Assembly: GCA_030549495.1 (NCBI GenBank)
Contig: JAUIRK010000855.1
Span: 2,047,501 to 2,111,500, forward strand
DNA length: 64,000 bases
Source: Nectonema munidae
Lineage: Eukaryota; Nematomorpha; Nectonematoida; Nectonematidae
Reading direction: 5' to 3'
The notes under the pieces are model-generated. The model searched no databases and was not told the DNA's origin. It was given only the letters and a program-made list of their open reading frames with translations. How positions within the stretch are numbered: the stretch's first letter is position 1; each line of letters opens with the position of its first letter. Positions 34,370 to 44,927 of the stretch are shown piece after piece. The translations under genes were made by a program, and so were the position numbers.

Positions 34370-35417
34370 TGGAAAATTTACTATATAATTAACATGAAAG
34401 AGAAAGGAAATAAAATAAACTAATAAAGCAATTTTCGAAACGGTCTGTTCTCAGAATAATTTCAAAATAATAGGAGGCATAAAGAATGAGAGTTTATTTG
34501 ATATTTTCAAGTTTTTATAAGCAGCAAAAGCCAACGTTAAAGTAGCTAACCTTTATAGGGTGATTTGGAAACGCTTGTATTTTTTACATTTTGTAAGGAA
34601 TCATAGTATACAAAAAATGGTAGTTTAATCACTTTTCATAAAATTATTTAAGTCTAAGAACACAAAATCATTAAAAAACTATTTAAACAAACATAAATCA
34701 TAAAAATCATGGTATACGAGAACAAGAAAATCATTGCGTTTTTTTTACTATTTCTGTCTACAAATAAAATTCTGACAGCTGTCATAAATAGATCAAGTAC
34801 ATTTTTAACAACTGAAACATTTTGTTTCGATAATATATTTTTATTATAATAACAAATTTTCTTAAAAAAATGATTTAATTAATTATGTACAGTGTAACTT
34901 ACCAAATTTAACAATCGAACATTATAAAAAATATCTCTGCTCAAATATTAAACAAATAAAATATTTTTGCTTTTAAACTGAATAGTTAGTCAAAATATTC
35001 ATTCCCAATTAGCTATTGAAAAAAAATTTCTTGACTTGAAAAAATTAAAGTTTTCAAATGTTACAAAATGTAGCAAACGTAGTGATAAAGATTAAGTGAC
35101 TTTTGTTGAAAAAAAATTTTAACGCGAGTCTGACAATATTCATTGATATAAAATTGTAGCGATTGAAAACTATTTTTCTCTCATAAAACAAACAAATTTT
35201 CATTTTTGCAAAATGTTTGGTGTATTGATGGAACTAAATTTTTACCAAAAATCTCTGTGATTAATTTGAATAGCTGAACTCTGGTATCATGAAAAAAGGT
35301 TCTGAAAATACTGAACTTATATTCCGCCTAAAACTAGTTTCTAATGAGATAGAATAGAATTATTTTAATTTAACTCTAAATATATGAGAGCTTAAACAAG
35401 AGAAGAAAGTTTGAGTG
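34370..35417. other. AT-rich intergenic DNA before the Mutator-like element
   Basis: Nothing supported. Confidence 0.5.
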
Positions 35418-35433
35418 AAAGAAGAGGTTCCTG

Positions 35434-35580
35434 GTCAAAACGGCTCAAAACCGAAACGGCCCAATACCATAACGGCCCAAAACTGAAACGACCCATACCA
35501 AAACAGCCAAAAAGCAAAACGGTCAAAAACCATAACGGCTCAAAGCCAGTACGACCATAAACTGATACGGCCAAAAACCT
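35434..35580. repeat. Minisatellite in the left MULE end
   Basis: About nine imperfect units of 14-18 bp are seen, consensus near AAACGGCCCAAAACC. The same unit occurs inverted at the right end (41470-41530), so it is part of the terminal structure. Confidence 0.8.
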
Positions 35581-36050
35581 GAAGGCTAGAGTAAGCTGGA
35601 ACTACAATCTAAGAACACAAACTTTGATTTTCAAATACAGCTGGCCATCACTTATCCGAAAACAATGGGACCTAAAAGATTTCGGATCGACCATTTTCCA
35701 GATCAGTCATTTATTATGTTAGAATACACAAAGAAGAGAAGCTAAGCTTTATTTTACACATTTGTGAACTTTGCTGAATTATTATCAAAGTTTAATTAAT
35801 GAAGGAAACAAACAAAAAATGTCAGTGAAAATTTATTGAAAGAAAGTGCACAAGAAAAATTTGAAAGCAATTGAGTTTATTTTTTTTATTTTTTTCAACA
35901 TGGATAATATAATGTGTCTAAAGTATTGAAAAACTTATATGTTTTCACTAGTGTTCTTTTTTAAAATTGAAATAATATTAACCAAATAACAAATTGTTTT
36001 AAATATTTTTTAAACAAGCTATTTTAAAATTTCAGCCGGAATGCTGAGGG

Positions 36051-36317
36051 CAATGGCGGATGCAAGGAAGGGCTACCAGGTGAAGAAAGATTTAAATTTT
36101 AACATTTCTTTGTGAAAAGTCGAGTATTTGATAATAATAATAATAATAATAATAATAATATTTACCCACATTGAATTTTATGTTAGGGTTTTATACTTTT
36201 TATGGGTAATATTTTATACTTACTCCTTAAATGAAAAGTTTAGTTTTCTCTTTTTAAACTCCTTTCCCGTTTTTAGTATAAAAAAATAGGAGGCCCCCTA
36301 AGCTGGATCCGCCACTG
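36051..36317. mobile_element. 267-bp hAT MITE inside the MULE
   Basis: The left end CAATGGCGGATGCAAGG and right end CTGGATCCGCCACTG form hAT-type inverted termini. The flanking octamers GCTGAGGG (36043-36050) and GCTGAGCG (36318-36325) agree at seven of eight positions. The interior has an (AAT)n tract (about 36131-36160) and an AGGCCCCCT stretch before the right end. Confidence 0.8.
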
Positions 36318-36518
36318 GCTGAGCGTGCCCTTGAAATAATTTCAAGATAAATTTTAGTATTTATTTTTTGCGAGGGAGCTTTTTCCACAAGGGGATTTTT
36401 CAACCCCAAAATCACAGAAAAAACATCCAATTGAAAAAAAGTGTTTTTTGAGTAAGTTTCCCAACTTTTTATGTCCTGTTCCCACTTTTTAAGTTACGTT
36501 TTTACATTTGGACTCATT

Positions 36519-36541
36519 TTAAGAAGAAGAAGAAGAAGAAG
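36519..36541. repeat. (AAG)n microsatellite
   Basis: Seven consecutive AAG units. Confidence 0.8.
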
Positions 36542-37069
36542 GCTTATTATTACAAAATTTAGACTCATTTAACTCATTTATTGTTGTCTTCACAGTAAAA
36601 TACCTAGTAAAGCTCGATCGTACAAAATAATATAAAATGTTTGAAACAACAAACAGCCGCCTTATTTAGGAAAACCATGTGTTTTACAAGAGTGAATTAC
36701 ACATGAGTATAGAACATAAATATAACCTGCTATCAAAACGTAAGCATTAATTATTTTAACACAAATGTATTGAGTATTTTACAATAGAAAAAAAGTAGGT
36801 TGCAAATATTTGATAAACTAATGTGTAGCATAACTAACACATTATGGGTAAAAAGCCGGGATAGTCTGTTTGACTTTTTGAAATTTTTAATGCACATCTA
36901 GAAATTGATCACTAGTTGGTATAATGAAAGATATTGAACGTAGTAATAATTTGATAATAAATTATTCCAATTCAAATGTCCTGAAAAACAACTATTTAAA
37001 TCTATTATATAAACCGTATCGTGGTATTTAAAATTATTTACTAATAAATATATTATATTTTTAAAAACG

Positions 37070-37140
37070 AGAAAATTGGTCTCGGGTTCGAATCCTGCGC
37101 CTACCAAAAAATTGCCAGTACAGGATGGAAGTTTCACTTA
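37070..37140 (+). repeat. tRNA-like B-box fragment
   Basis: GGTCTCGGGTTCGAATCCTGC contains a canonical B box, but no cloverleaf can be drawn around it and no A box is at the right distance. It is probably a degraded SINE head. Confidence 0.35.
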
Positions 37141-37368
37141 CCTTGTATGAGACACCGACAACCAAGAAATTGTGGTTTCTGAGATATATAAACAGATAAA
37201 AAAGACAAATTTACAAATTTTTATTGATTTTTAAGTGTAGAAAATTTGCATTCTTTGTGGAAAGTTTGAAAATTGCTACCTACGTGTAGTGTTTATCATT
37301 CATGAGGTGTAGGCTTTCAATTTGGAGTTTCTTTTGTGTTGGCTTTCAATTTGGAGAACACCTTCTTC

Positions 37369-38880
37369 TTATTTCTGCCATAAATCCATTATTTTTTTTC
37401 TGACTTCTTTGGTGACGTTTTTTTGTTGTCTGTACTCTGTAGAGCTTTTTATCAGAGATAAATCTAAGCTGAAAAATTTAGTTAAAAGCACGGCCTCTTC
37501 ATACGTAAGATATATAATAGAATACAGATTTTTTGTGTTGTTATTTTTTTTATTTAAACCGTAATGCCATCCTTCGACATCGTTCTTGGTTCTGATTAAC
37601 TGTTTGAAGACACACCAATCAGATTGAATCCATAAATTTTTATTCACCCAGGTATTTTCAACATAAGTGAAGAGTTGTTGAATTCTATCTAGGTGATGTT
37701 GATACCAATTGGATTTCTTCGAACAAGTATCTTCAAAAAACAAAATTAAATTTCTTTTTTTGATAATATATCAAGTACTTACTCAATGTGTTGTTCGAAT
37801 GGCAATAAAGGTAGTACCAATAATTTTTCAATAACTTTATATATTCCTCTATCATATCTGAAAGAAGGAATCGACCCATTTTCTTGTATCTTAAATTAGA
37901 AAATTTAGTTAGTTGGTAAGTATGAAAGGAAATAGACATACTTCGACAAAACGTTTCGCCATATAGCTTGACACCAATCGAAATGGCAACCAGAAATTAG
38001 GCATTTCGGAAAAATTCTTCGTAAAGATTGGCAAATTGCTCTTCTTCAATTTTATGTTACTTGGAAGTAAACTTTTGAACTAAAAAATTTATTGCGAAAA
38101 ATATCAACCAATTTAATATAGCCGCGAAGATACATGAACACAAAAAAGATGAAAAAATAGAATTATTGATTGATTGAGAATCGGCAGTCAGACACCTACT
38201 TTTTGAAACACAATGCTGTAAGCCTTCCGTACTTCGTGAGCTCATGAAAACAAATAGCAAAGGCACTTGTTTAATACAATCATCGCTTCGGATAAAAGCA
38301 TGGATAGGGAATACCTGGAGAAAAGGCGTTTTCACTAACTTAAAAGTCTCATTAGCCTACCTAATATATTAAGTAAAATTAATCAATAAACAAATAATAC
38401 TTTTTTCTTGCCAAGTGTTTGCTTTAGCAATCAAATCTAGTTGTGTTGTGGTTGCAAATATGAGTTGCGCTGTTTCCTATTTCTCAATTCAAATAGTTAG
38501 GTGGGATGTGGCTGCAATCCAGTTGAAATTCCAAAGATTTTGGATGTCTTTTTTTCTATTCACAGTTCTTAATAAGTGATTTGGGTCAGGTAAACTTGGA
38601 ACGTTTTTTATTTTTCCCATTTTGGTGAAAACAATATCGGAAGCTGACTTGAAAACCTATAATAATGAATGTTAAATATCTTTTACGCAAAAAAATGAAG
38701 CTTACTTACATCTGTTGAACCAAAATATTTGACACTTTTCCTCAATAAAACAATTTCTTTTAGGCAATCTGATTCAGAGTGATTATGAAAATATCATCGT
38801 CCGTTTTTGAAATTGTTTTTGCTTTCTTGAACAACTGTCGCCTTAGATGTTCTTTTGGAGCATCTTCAGTACGTTTTTCC
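37369..38880 (-). pseudogene. Decayed intron-bearing MULE transposase
   Basis: Read on the minus strand, MULE parts follow in order. 38875-38770 has YAEKRTEDAPKEHLRRQLFK. A 53-nt intron (38709-38657, GTAAGT to TTATAG) joins KYFGSTD to VFKSASDIVFTK without frame loss, followed by VPSLPDPNHLLRTVNRKK. Near 38320-38215 is FPIHAFIRSDDCIKQVPLLF and FMSSRSTEG, part of the catalytic domain. At 37990-37940 is CHFDWCQAIWRN, the conserved Cys-His box. At 37600-37550 is RTKNDVEGWHYGLNKK, the RTNN-EGWH signature of the C-terminal part. Stops and frameshifts between blocks show it is no longer functional. The motif set is typical of animal MULEs such as the Phantom group, which is my best assignment. Confidence 0.7.
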
Positions 38881-38999
38881 GCATACTTTTTGTTTTACTG
38901 TGAGAGAAAACCTTAAGAAACAACGTGATCAATATAAATGGAAAATAAAAAAATGAACAAAGTCTTTACTTCCTTTGATTGAGCAAAATGTCTTTACCT

Positions 39000-41000
39000 C
39001 TTTGCAATGCCCCCGATATAATCTCGTACTCAGGAATATCTGGGGTTCTAATATTTTCAGCTGGAAGAGAATCGTTCAGACTATCTTCAACATGAAATTC
39101 TTGGCTACAGGAATGAGCTAAATGAGAATTAACTTATTTTTTGGCATAGTTTAGCATCAAATATAAAAAATTGCCTACTTGATTCGCATACACCAGAAAT
39201 TGGTAAGGTATTGTTCATGCTTTCATCTAGAGAAACATTTAAAGTCATTATCTGAGCAGAAAACATTCATGTCGATGACATTAGAAATCGCTTCCGTTTC
39301 AAATGAAACGGATGACCTACGATCTCATCCTCTTCACAAGCATTCTCTGATTCTAAAACAAATCATGTAAATTAACATTAGAATAAAAAATAACTTTGAA
39401 AAGATATTTATATTTGTAAAAAAACATTCATCGAACAATGGAATAATGAATTCATTGCTTTTAGTGGTGATTAGTTTGAATAAGGTTAATAAATGGAAAA
39501 TACAAACGTTGTGTCGTAGCTCAGACGAAAACATGCGCTCAGATATGTAGATCAAAAATACAAGCTCAACTACGAAGTTGGCTGTGATTTATATGTTTGT
39601 AGACCCCCTACCGTTGGGCTTCACGCCATAAAAACTTGAAGGCTAAAAGCATAAAAATAAAAGCAAGATTTTGGACTAAAAACGCCTCTTAAAAGGCATA
39701 ACTGAAAGATGGCGATGGAAGAACGCTTCTAAAATCCTCTCAGAAAAAAAGAAGTTTATCTTCGAAAAATTCTAACTTTTAGGGAGTAAAAAATATTTAT
39801 ACCCAATGTAAATAAAAAAAAATTGTATTAGCATATTTAAAAGGTCTAATTCAATCTGTTATCTTTTCATGATATAACAAATTTTAATGACTCTTCAAAA
39901 CAATCTCTGAAGATAGTTCAAAAATTAAAAACATTTTCAAATTTAGTTCTAGATGTTTCATGAAGATCTACTAACAGAACTTAATAAAAATTATCCTGAA
40001 TTTTATGACAAAGTCAAATAATGACCAAAGTTTAAACGCATTTTCTGTCACGAACAAGAAAGTTAGGCAAACACATTTAGGTTGTTTAAAAATGAAAACG
40101 ATTTTTAATATTTGAATTTCCAATTGTGTTGACCAATCACCGAAAAAACAGAGTAAAAAATTGATAATAAAGTTAAATGCAATGCTTGAAATGAGAAAAT
40201 GGCAAGGGAGGATTTTAAGTTTGAGAGTTGCCAGTAAAAGTAGTAACAATTAGTGCTTGTGTGAAAAGTGAGAAACGACAATGAATAAGTTAGATCACAA
40301 AAAATAATAAATAATTTAAGTAAAAGTTTTAAGTTTTTACATACAAAATCGCTCTCAAAAAACGATTGAAACTAAAAAACTAGCCTAAAAAACTCTAGCA
40401 CTGATCTCACACTACTTACTGAGAAGAGTCCAAATAAAAAAATAATGGATAAAATTGATCTTGGAATTGAGAAAAAACTTGCTTTAACAATTGTGATGCT
40501 TTGCATAATAGTTAAAACAAAGTTTACATTTGGTTTCTTTCAAATTCAGCATTTGTGTTAGTATAATAACTTTATGAAAGTATAAACCTAGAATATAGCA
40601 AAGAGAAGGAAGGAGGTTACAATAATAAAGAGAATCAGACATTTGAATTTAGAAAGCTTTCAAACATCTCTAGAGCATTTCATATGTTGCATCGATTCAA
40701 AATTTTTGATTGATGAGTTATGACAGGATTTTTTACACAAGATATATGGAAGCTCTCGAGTGGGCGTTAAGAGAGAGAGAGAGAGAGATTGAGATAACAC
40801 ATATGGTGTTCAAGTTCCTCTAAAAACTCAAACAACCAACTGCTTTTAAAAGTATACCTTATGTATTCGCTGAATGTATCCCTTTTTATATTCGGAAAAT
40901 TTAGAAAAAAACGCAGCCTTCTTCGTATTTCATTTGGAGTAATGGTTAGTAACTTTATTGCACACGATACTTATTGAAAATATTAATAAGTTGAAATGGA
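39000..41000. other. Non-coding or unrecognised interior of the MULE
   Basis: It may contain decayed 5' exons of the transposase (39.0-39.6 kb has scattered coding-like pieces on the minus strand). A (GA)n tract lies at about 40771-40788. Nothing else is supported. Confidence 0.35.
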
Positions 41001-41004
41001 ACAG

Positions 41005-41113
41005 GTCAATTCAACCCTTAGGAAAATTTGGCCTCAAGGCAATTTGGTCTCAAAAAATAATGAGATGGAAGCCGAATTGTCTTAAAGTCCAACTGTCCCG
41101 ATGCCGAATTGAC
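41005..41113. repeat. Small inverted-end repeat with AATTTGG phrases
   Basis: It is bounded by GTCAATTC (41005) and GAATTGAC (ending 41113), with repeated phrases such as TTTGGCCTCAAGGCAATTTGGTCTC between. It resembles a small MITE with internal short repeats, but a target duplication was not established. Confidence 0.35.
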
Positions 41114-41739
41114 TATAAACGGTTTAAATACTTACCAACAACCAAAGTTTCTTGAGATATGATCACTATTTATTTCAGAGTGAATTTGGTCCCAGTTTTT
41201 TTTTAGAGAAAATAATATTCAATTTTTTCCATGGTTTCTTTATATAAATGACTTCACTAAAATACTATTGGAAACACTTTAACTTTATTTCTATAGTAGA
41301 TGATATTGGTTCAAAAATTGTGTTTATTATTTTCAAATTTTGAACTTCGAACATATAATTTTGAGTAAGTTTTGGAAAAAACTCAGGAAGGAATAAGTTT
41401 TCCGTACTTTTTGATTTTGACTTTGATTACTTTTATTTGGATACAAAGAAAGTTTAGTCTTTTTTGTTTTGGTTTGGGAATTTTTGTCTAGGCTGTTTTG
41501 GTTTTAGGCCGTTTTGGTTTTGGGCCGTTTTGACCAGGCACCAAAGAAGAGAGCTTGAATGAGGGAAGAGAAGTGGAAGGGAAAAACAGAGAAGGGAGCA
41601 GAAAGAGAAATAGAATCACTGTGACAGAAGGAGATGAGAAAATCTAGTGGATCATCAACATGTGTTTGCTCAAAAATACTACAAGGAGACACTGTGATAA
41701 ACATTGCTTACTTATTGTGTGCATATTGAAACAATGGAT

Positions 41740-41760
41740 TATTATTATTATTATTATTAT
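41740..41760. repeat. (ATT)n microsatellite
   Basis: An uninterrupted ATT run of about 20 bases, a few hundred bases outside the MULE. Confidence 0.8.
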
Positions 41761-41994
41761 ATAGCTCTCACACATCGTTTGTAAAATATTTTTGATAGGA
41801 ATTTCAGAGCAGCTTTCCATGATGTTTGACTCGAACGTCTGCTCTTCTTTATTTCATCTCATTCTCTCTCAAATTTTCCATTACTATTATTAAATTTATT
41901 AGTTTTTAGATTTCATCAATTTTGTAAAAAAATATAAAGTAGTCTTATAAATTTATGTATGCGCTGAATACACTCTATTTTAAAGGATTGCTTG

Positions 41995-43815
41995 AATGTC
42001 AAACTTGTATAAACCGAAGTTCAAGTAAACAGAAGATTATTTTCGGTTTAGACAACATTTCGGTTTATAGAAGTCTTCGTAAAAACTAAGTGAAACATCC
42101 CAAATTACACATTCATTTTAAAGTATGTATGATATATAGAAGTTGTAAATTTCAATATATATTGATTAAAAGCTCATCATAAACTTTATTCAAATTTATT
42201 TTTTAATAAAAAAATAGTCATTTAAAGTTTTTTGTTTACTTTTGAGTTTTTTTTTCACTAACTCTAATTCAGCGTCTTGTAAAACTTTTGAGGCATTTTC
42301 GTACATCGATAACATTGAAGTATTTAAAGCAAAATTTTTTTACAGTTTTCATCATTGAAATCACATCTTCAATCGTGATTGTATTTTCTGGAGCAGACTC
42401 TAGACTACTTAAGCTTGATATTGAGCAATTTTCTCTTTCTAGATGATCATCTAAAATAACTCTCTCCCAGTCAGAAGAATCATTTTTAATGTGAGCCTCT
42501 TTAATCCAAAATATCGCATCTAAAACAGTAATTGTTTTAGTAAGAGAATTTGCAATTTGAAAATTTTCCATTTTTACAATTAAGTGCGAATTCACTTGCT
42601 TTAGATAATTTACTTTGAATGAACGAATAATTCCCTGATCTAGAGGTTGTAAACACGAAGTAGTGTTTGCAGGTAAAAATTTCAACTTGACATTATCAAG
42701 TTCTACCAAAGTATGGGATTGAGCATTATCGAGAAACAGTAAAATGTTTCTTTGTTGTGCCTTTTAATTTTTTTGTCAAGTGTTTGAAGCCATTGAACAA
42801 AAATTTTAGAAGTCATCCATCCATTCTTATTAGACTCCCATCTTAGTGGAAGCTCATCAACTTTGAGTGATTTAAAGCATCAAGGTTTTTTTGCTTTTCC
42901 TATTACTAAAGGAAGGAGTTTTTCACCTGTTAGACTACAAGCAAGCATAATAGTGAGTCGATCTTTGGAAGTTTTTCCTCCTTTATAATTATCACCTTTT
43001 ACAGCCAATGTTTTGGTAGGCAAAGCACGAAAATAAAGTGCTGTTTCATCGCAATTGAAAATATTGGATGATGAATAGTCTTTACACATTAAGTGTATTC
43101 TTTCTTTAAAACTTCTAACATCATTCAAGTTTACGTCATTACTTTCTCCAACAATTCTAAAAGCTTTTATAGAATGTCGTTCTTTGAAAGAATCCAGCCA
43201 ACCTGTGGATGCCTTGAAATCGCTGAAGCCTAATTCTTTTGCATAAAATAGAGCTTTTTCAGAAATTATTGGACCAGAAACACTGATCTTTTTAGCTCTT
43301 GCTTTCTGAAACCATTGCCAAGTAATATCAATGATTTCATCATATTTAGATTTAACATTACATATTTTTTTATCAGAAGGAGCATAGTTTTCAAAAGAAG
43401 AGGTATATGAGTTTCATTTTTTTAAAATATCGGAGACAAGATGGATGATGATAATAAGTACTGTTATATTACACACTAGTAAATATATTCTTGTTCAACT
43501 TTTAGTGCAACCATCTGTTTTATCTCATAACTACATACAAATACTAAAACAAAAGAGAAACAATTCTTATTATCTTTTGCATAAGCTCAAGACTTAACAA
43601 ACTCTTAAGCCTATTTCGATTTTCACAACATTTTTTACCATTACGAAACCTGTAATGTTTTTGATTTTTGTTTCGCTTTTCAGAATACGCAAGTTTCGGT
43701 TTTTAGAAGGCAATATATACATTTTATCAATGGAAAAAGTCGGTGCCACTCTTAAGTTACGGTTTTAACAAGTTTTCGGTTTACTCAAGTTTCGGTTTGG
43801 ACAAGTTTGACATTT
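41995..43815 (-). mobile_element. Broken Tigger/pogo transposon
   Basis: The ends are inverted over at least 14 bp (AATGTCAAACTTGT at 41995; its complement ending 43815). Both carry sub-terminal phrases of the type TTTCGGTTTACTCAAG, stacked three or four times at the right. On the minus strand the transposase has a CENP-B-type DNA-binding part at about 43360-43130 (DITWQWFQKARAKKISVSGP, then KASTGWLDSFKERHSIKAF). The DDE domain starts at 43128-42880 (YSSSNIFNCDETALYF, holding the first catalytic Asp). After a broken stretch (ESNKNGWMTSKIFVQWLQTL), it resumes at 42709-42269 (LKFLPANTTSCLQPLDQGII). At least two frameshifts split it. No flanking TA is seen, so the outer ends may be incomplete. 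Confidence 0.85.
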
Positions 43816-43839
43816 CCAGACCAGTAATTTTGATAATTG

Positions 43840-43892
43840 TAAAAAAAATTCGCCCCCGCCCCAATAATTTTGAGGATGTTCGCCCCTGCACT
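43840..43892 (-). repeat. GGGGCGCACATCCT repeat, third copy
   Basis: The minus strand reads CAGGGGCGAACATCCTC then ATTATTGGGGCGGGGGCGAA, matching 32966-33003. It abuts the right end of the Tigger element. Confidence 0.5.
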
Positions 43893-44409
43893 TTGAAGAA
43901 AGAAAGAAATGAAATAAATACAAGAGTATCCAGCAGTTATTCGTTCAAAAGAGTTGCAACATTTTATAAGATGCTGGAAGTCTCCTTGTTTTCCTACGTT
44001 TTCTGTTGTTGCGCGTATTGTTGTATGTATTATTTATGTCTACCAGAAGTTGCTAGCGAGCGTGACTTTCCAATGGCTGCAAGAAAATTAAGCCTTTAAA
44101 AGCGAAGCTGTCAATCATATTTCATTTTTCAAATTTTAGCGAATGCGGATATCCTATACATCTCTAAATATATCTATTATACATGTAGATAAAATAGAAG
44201 CAAATCAATTATTCAAAATATTATGTAAACTAAAAGTTTTAAAGCAAAAGCCAATAGATGGATGCTTCAGAGGAGAAAGGATACGTTTTGAGATTTTTAC
44301 GCAGAATGCGCAAATCTTCAATATTTCGCAGGCAATAAGGTAAACCGTTGCATCATTTTGGAGCTTTTTCAAAAAAGAAGATTCCTTTATTGTCAAACAT
44401 AAGAAAATA

Positions 44410-44552
44410 AATCAAACATCCTAAACTCCGCCCACAAGTTTTGGGTTCGATTCCGCATCAGGCCTACTTTCCTCATAGCTCGATACAAGCGGCGCAATTG
44501 TGCCTTCTCGATGAAAACACCCCAAGATACCTTGAACCAAGCTTTTAGGTTT
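44410..44552 (+). mobile_element. tRNA-derived SINE, family 1
   Basis: A B box GGGTTCGATTCCGC precedes ATCAGGCCTACTTTCC, then TCGATACAAGCGGCGCAATT and GTGCCTTCTCGATGAAAACACC-like tail. It is one of the best preserved copies and lies about 380 bp upstream of HIRA. Confidence 0.8.
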
Positions 44553-44927
44553 CTTGATAAGTGATAATGAAGGATGAAAATAAAGTTTTTGTCAAGCCAA
44601 ATAAGTATTGCCAAATTAAGTATTTTTATATAGAAGTACTGAACTATATTATGATTGTTAGTTGATTTTTTATCTGAAGAAAAAAAAGAAAACTATTGAT
44701 CTCATATTATTCGGAAAAATCGAGTACTTCTGAGAATTTGTTCAAACATTTGAAAAAATATTCTACATAGAATAGTCGAGTCCAAAAGAGTTTTTAAGCT
44801 GCTGGACTCTTTATCCCAAAATATGCAAATTCAATGGTCCTTTTAATTTCATGCTATTTTAGAAACCATTGTCCTCCTTCCATATTTGGCTGAAGAGATT
44901 AGGATTTCCTTTCTCTCTCCTCTCTGC

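Larger units (their letters stand above)
35427..41542 (-). mobile_element. 6.1-kb Mutator-like (MULE) transposon with minisatellite ends
   Basis: The ends are inverted: GTTCCTGGTCAAAACGGC from 35427 and, on the other strand from 41542, GGTGCCTGGTCAAAACGGCC. AAAGAAGAG lies outside both (35418-35426 and 41543-41551), a 9-bp target duplication as expected for Mutator-like elements; 8 bp is also possible because the terminal G is ambiguous. Just inside the ends lie 14-18-bp repeats of the type AACGGCCCAAAACC, about nine on the left (35437-35580) and three or four on the right (41470-41530). A decayed transposase with MULE motifs lies between (37.37-38.9 kb, minus strand). A hAT MITE (36051-36317) has inserted inside. 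Flanking host sequence reads continuously across the proposed empty site. Confidence 0.8.

Noticed and set aside
37080-37105. Possible tRNA gene from a perfect B box (GGTTCGAATCC)
   Set aside because: No A box at the right distance, no acceptor stem pairing and no cloverleaf. The same applies to the B boxes at 55283, 13350, 44447 and 60255, which belong to SINE-like repeats.
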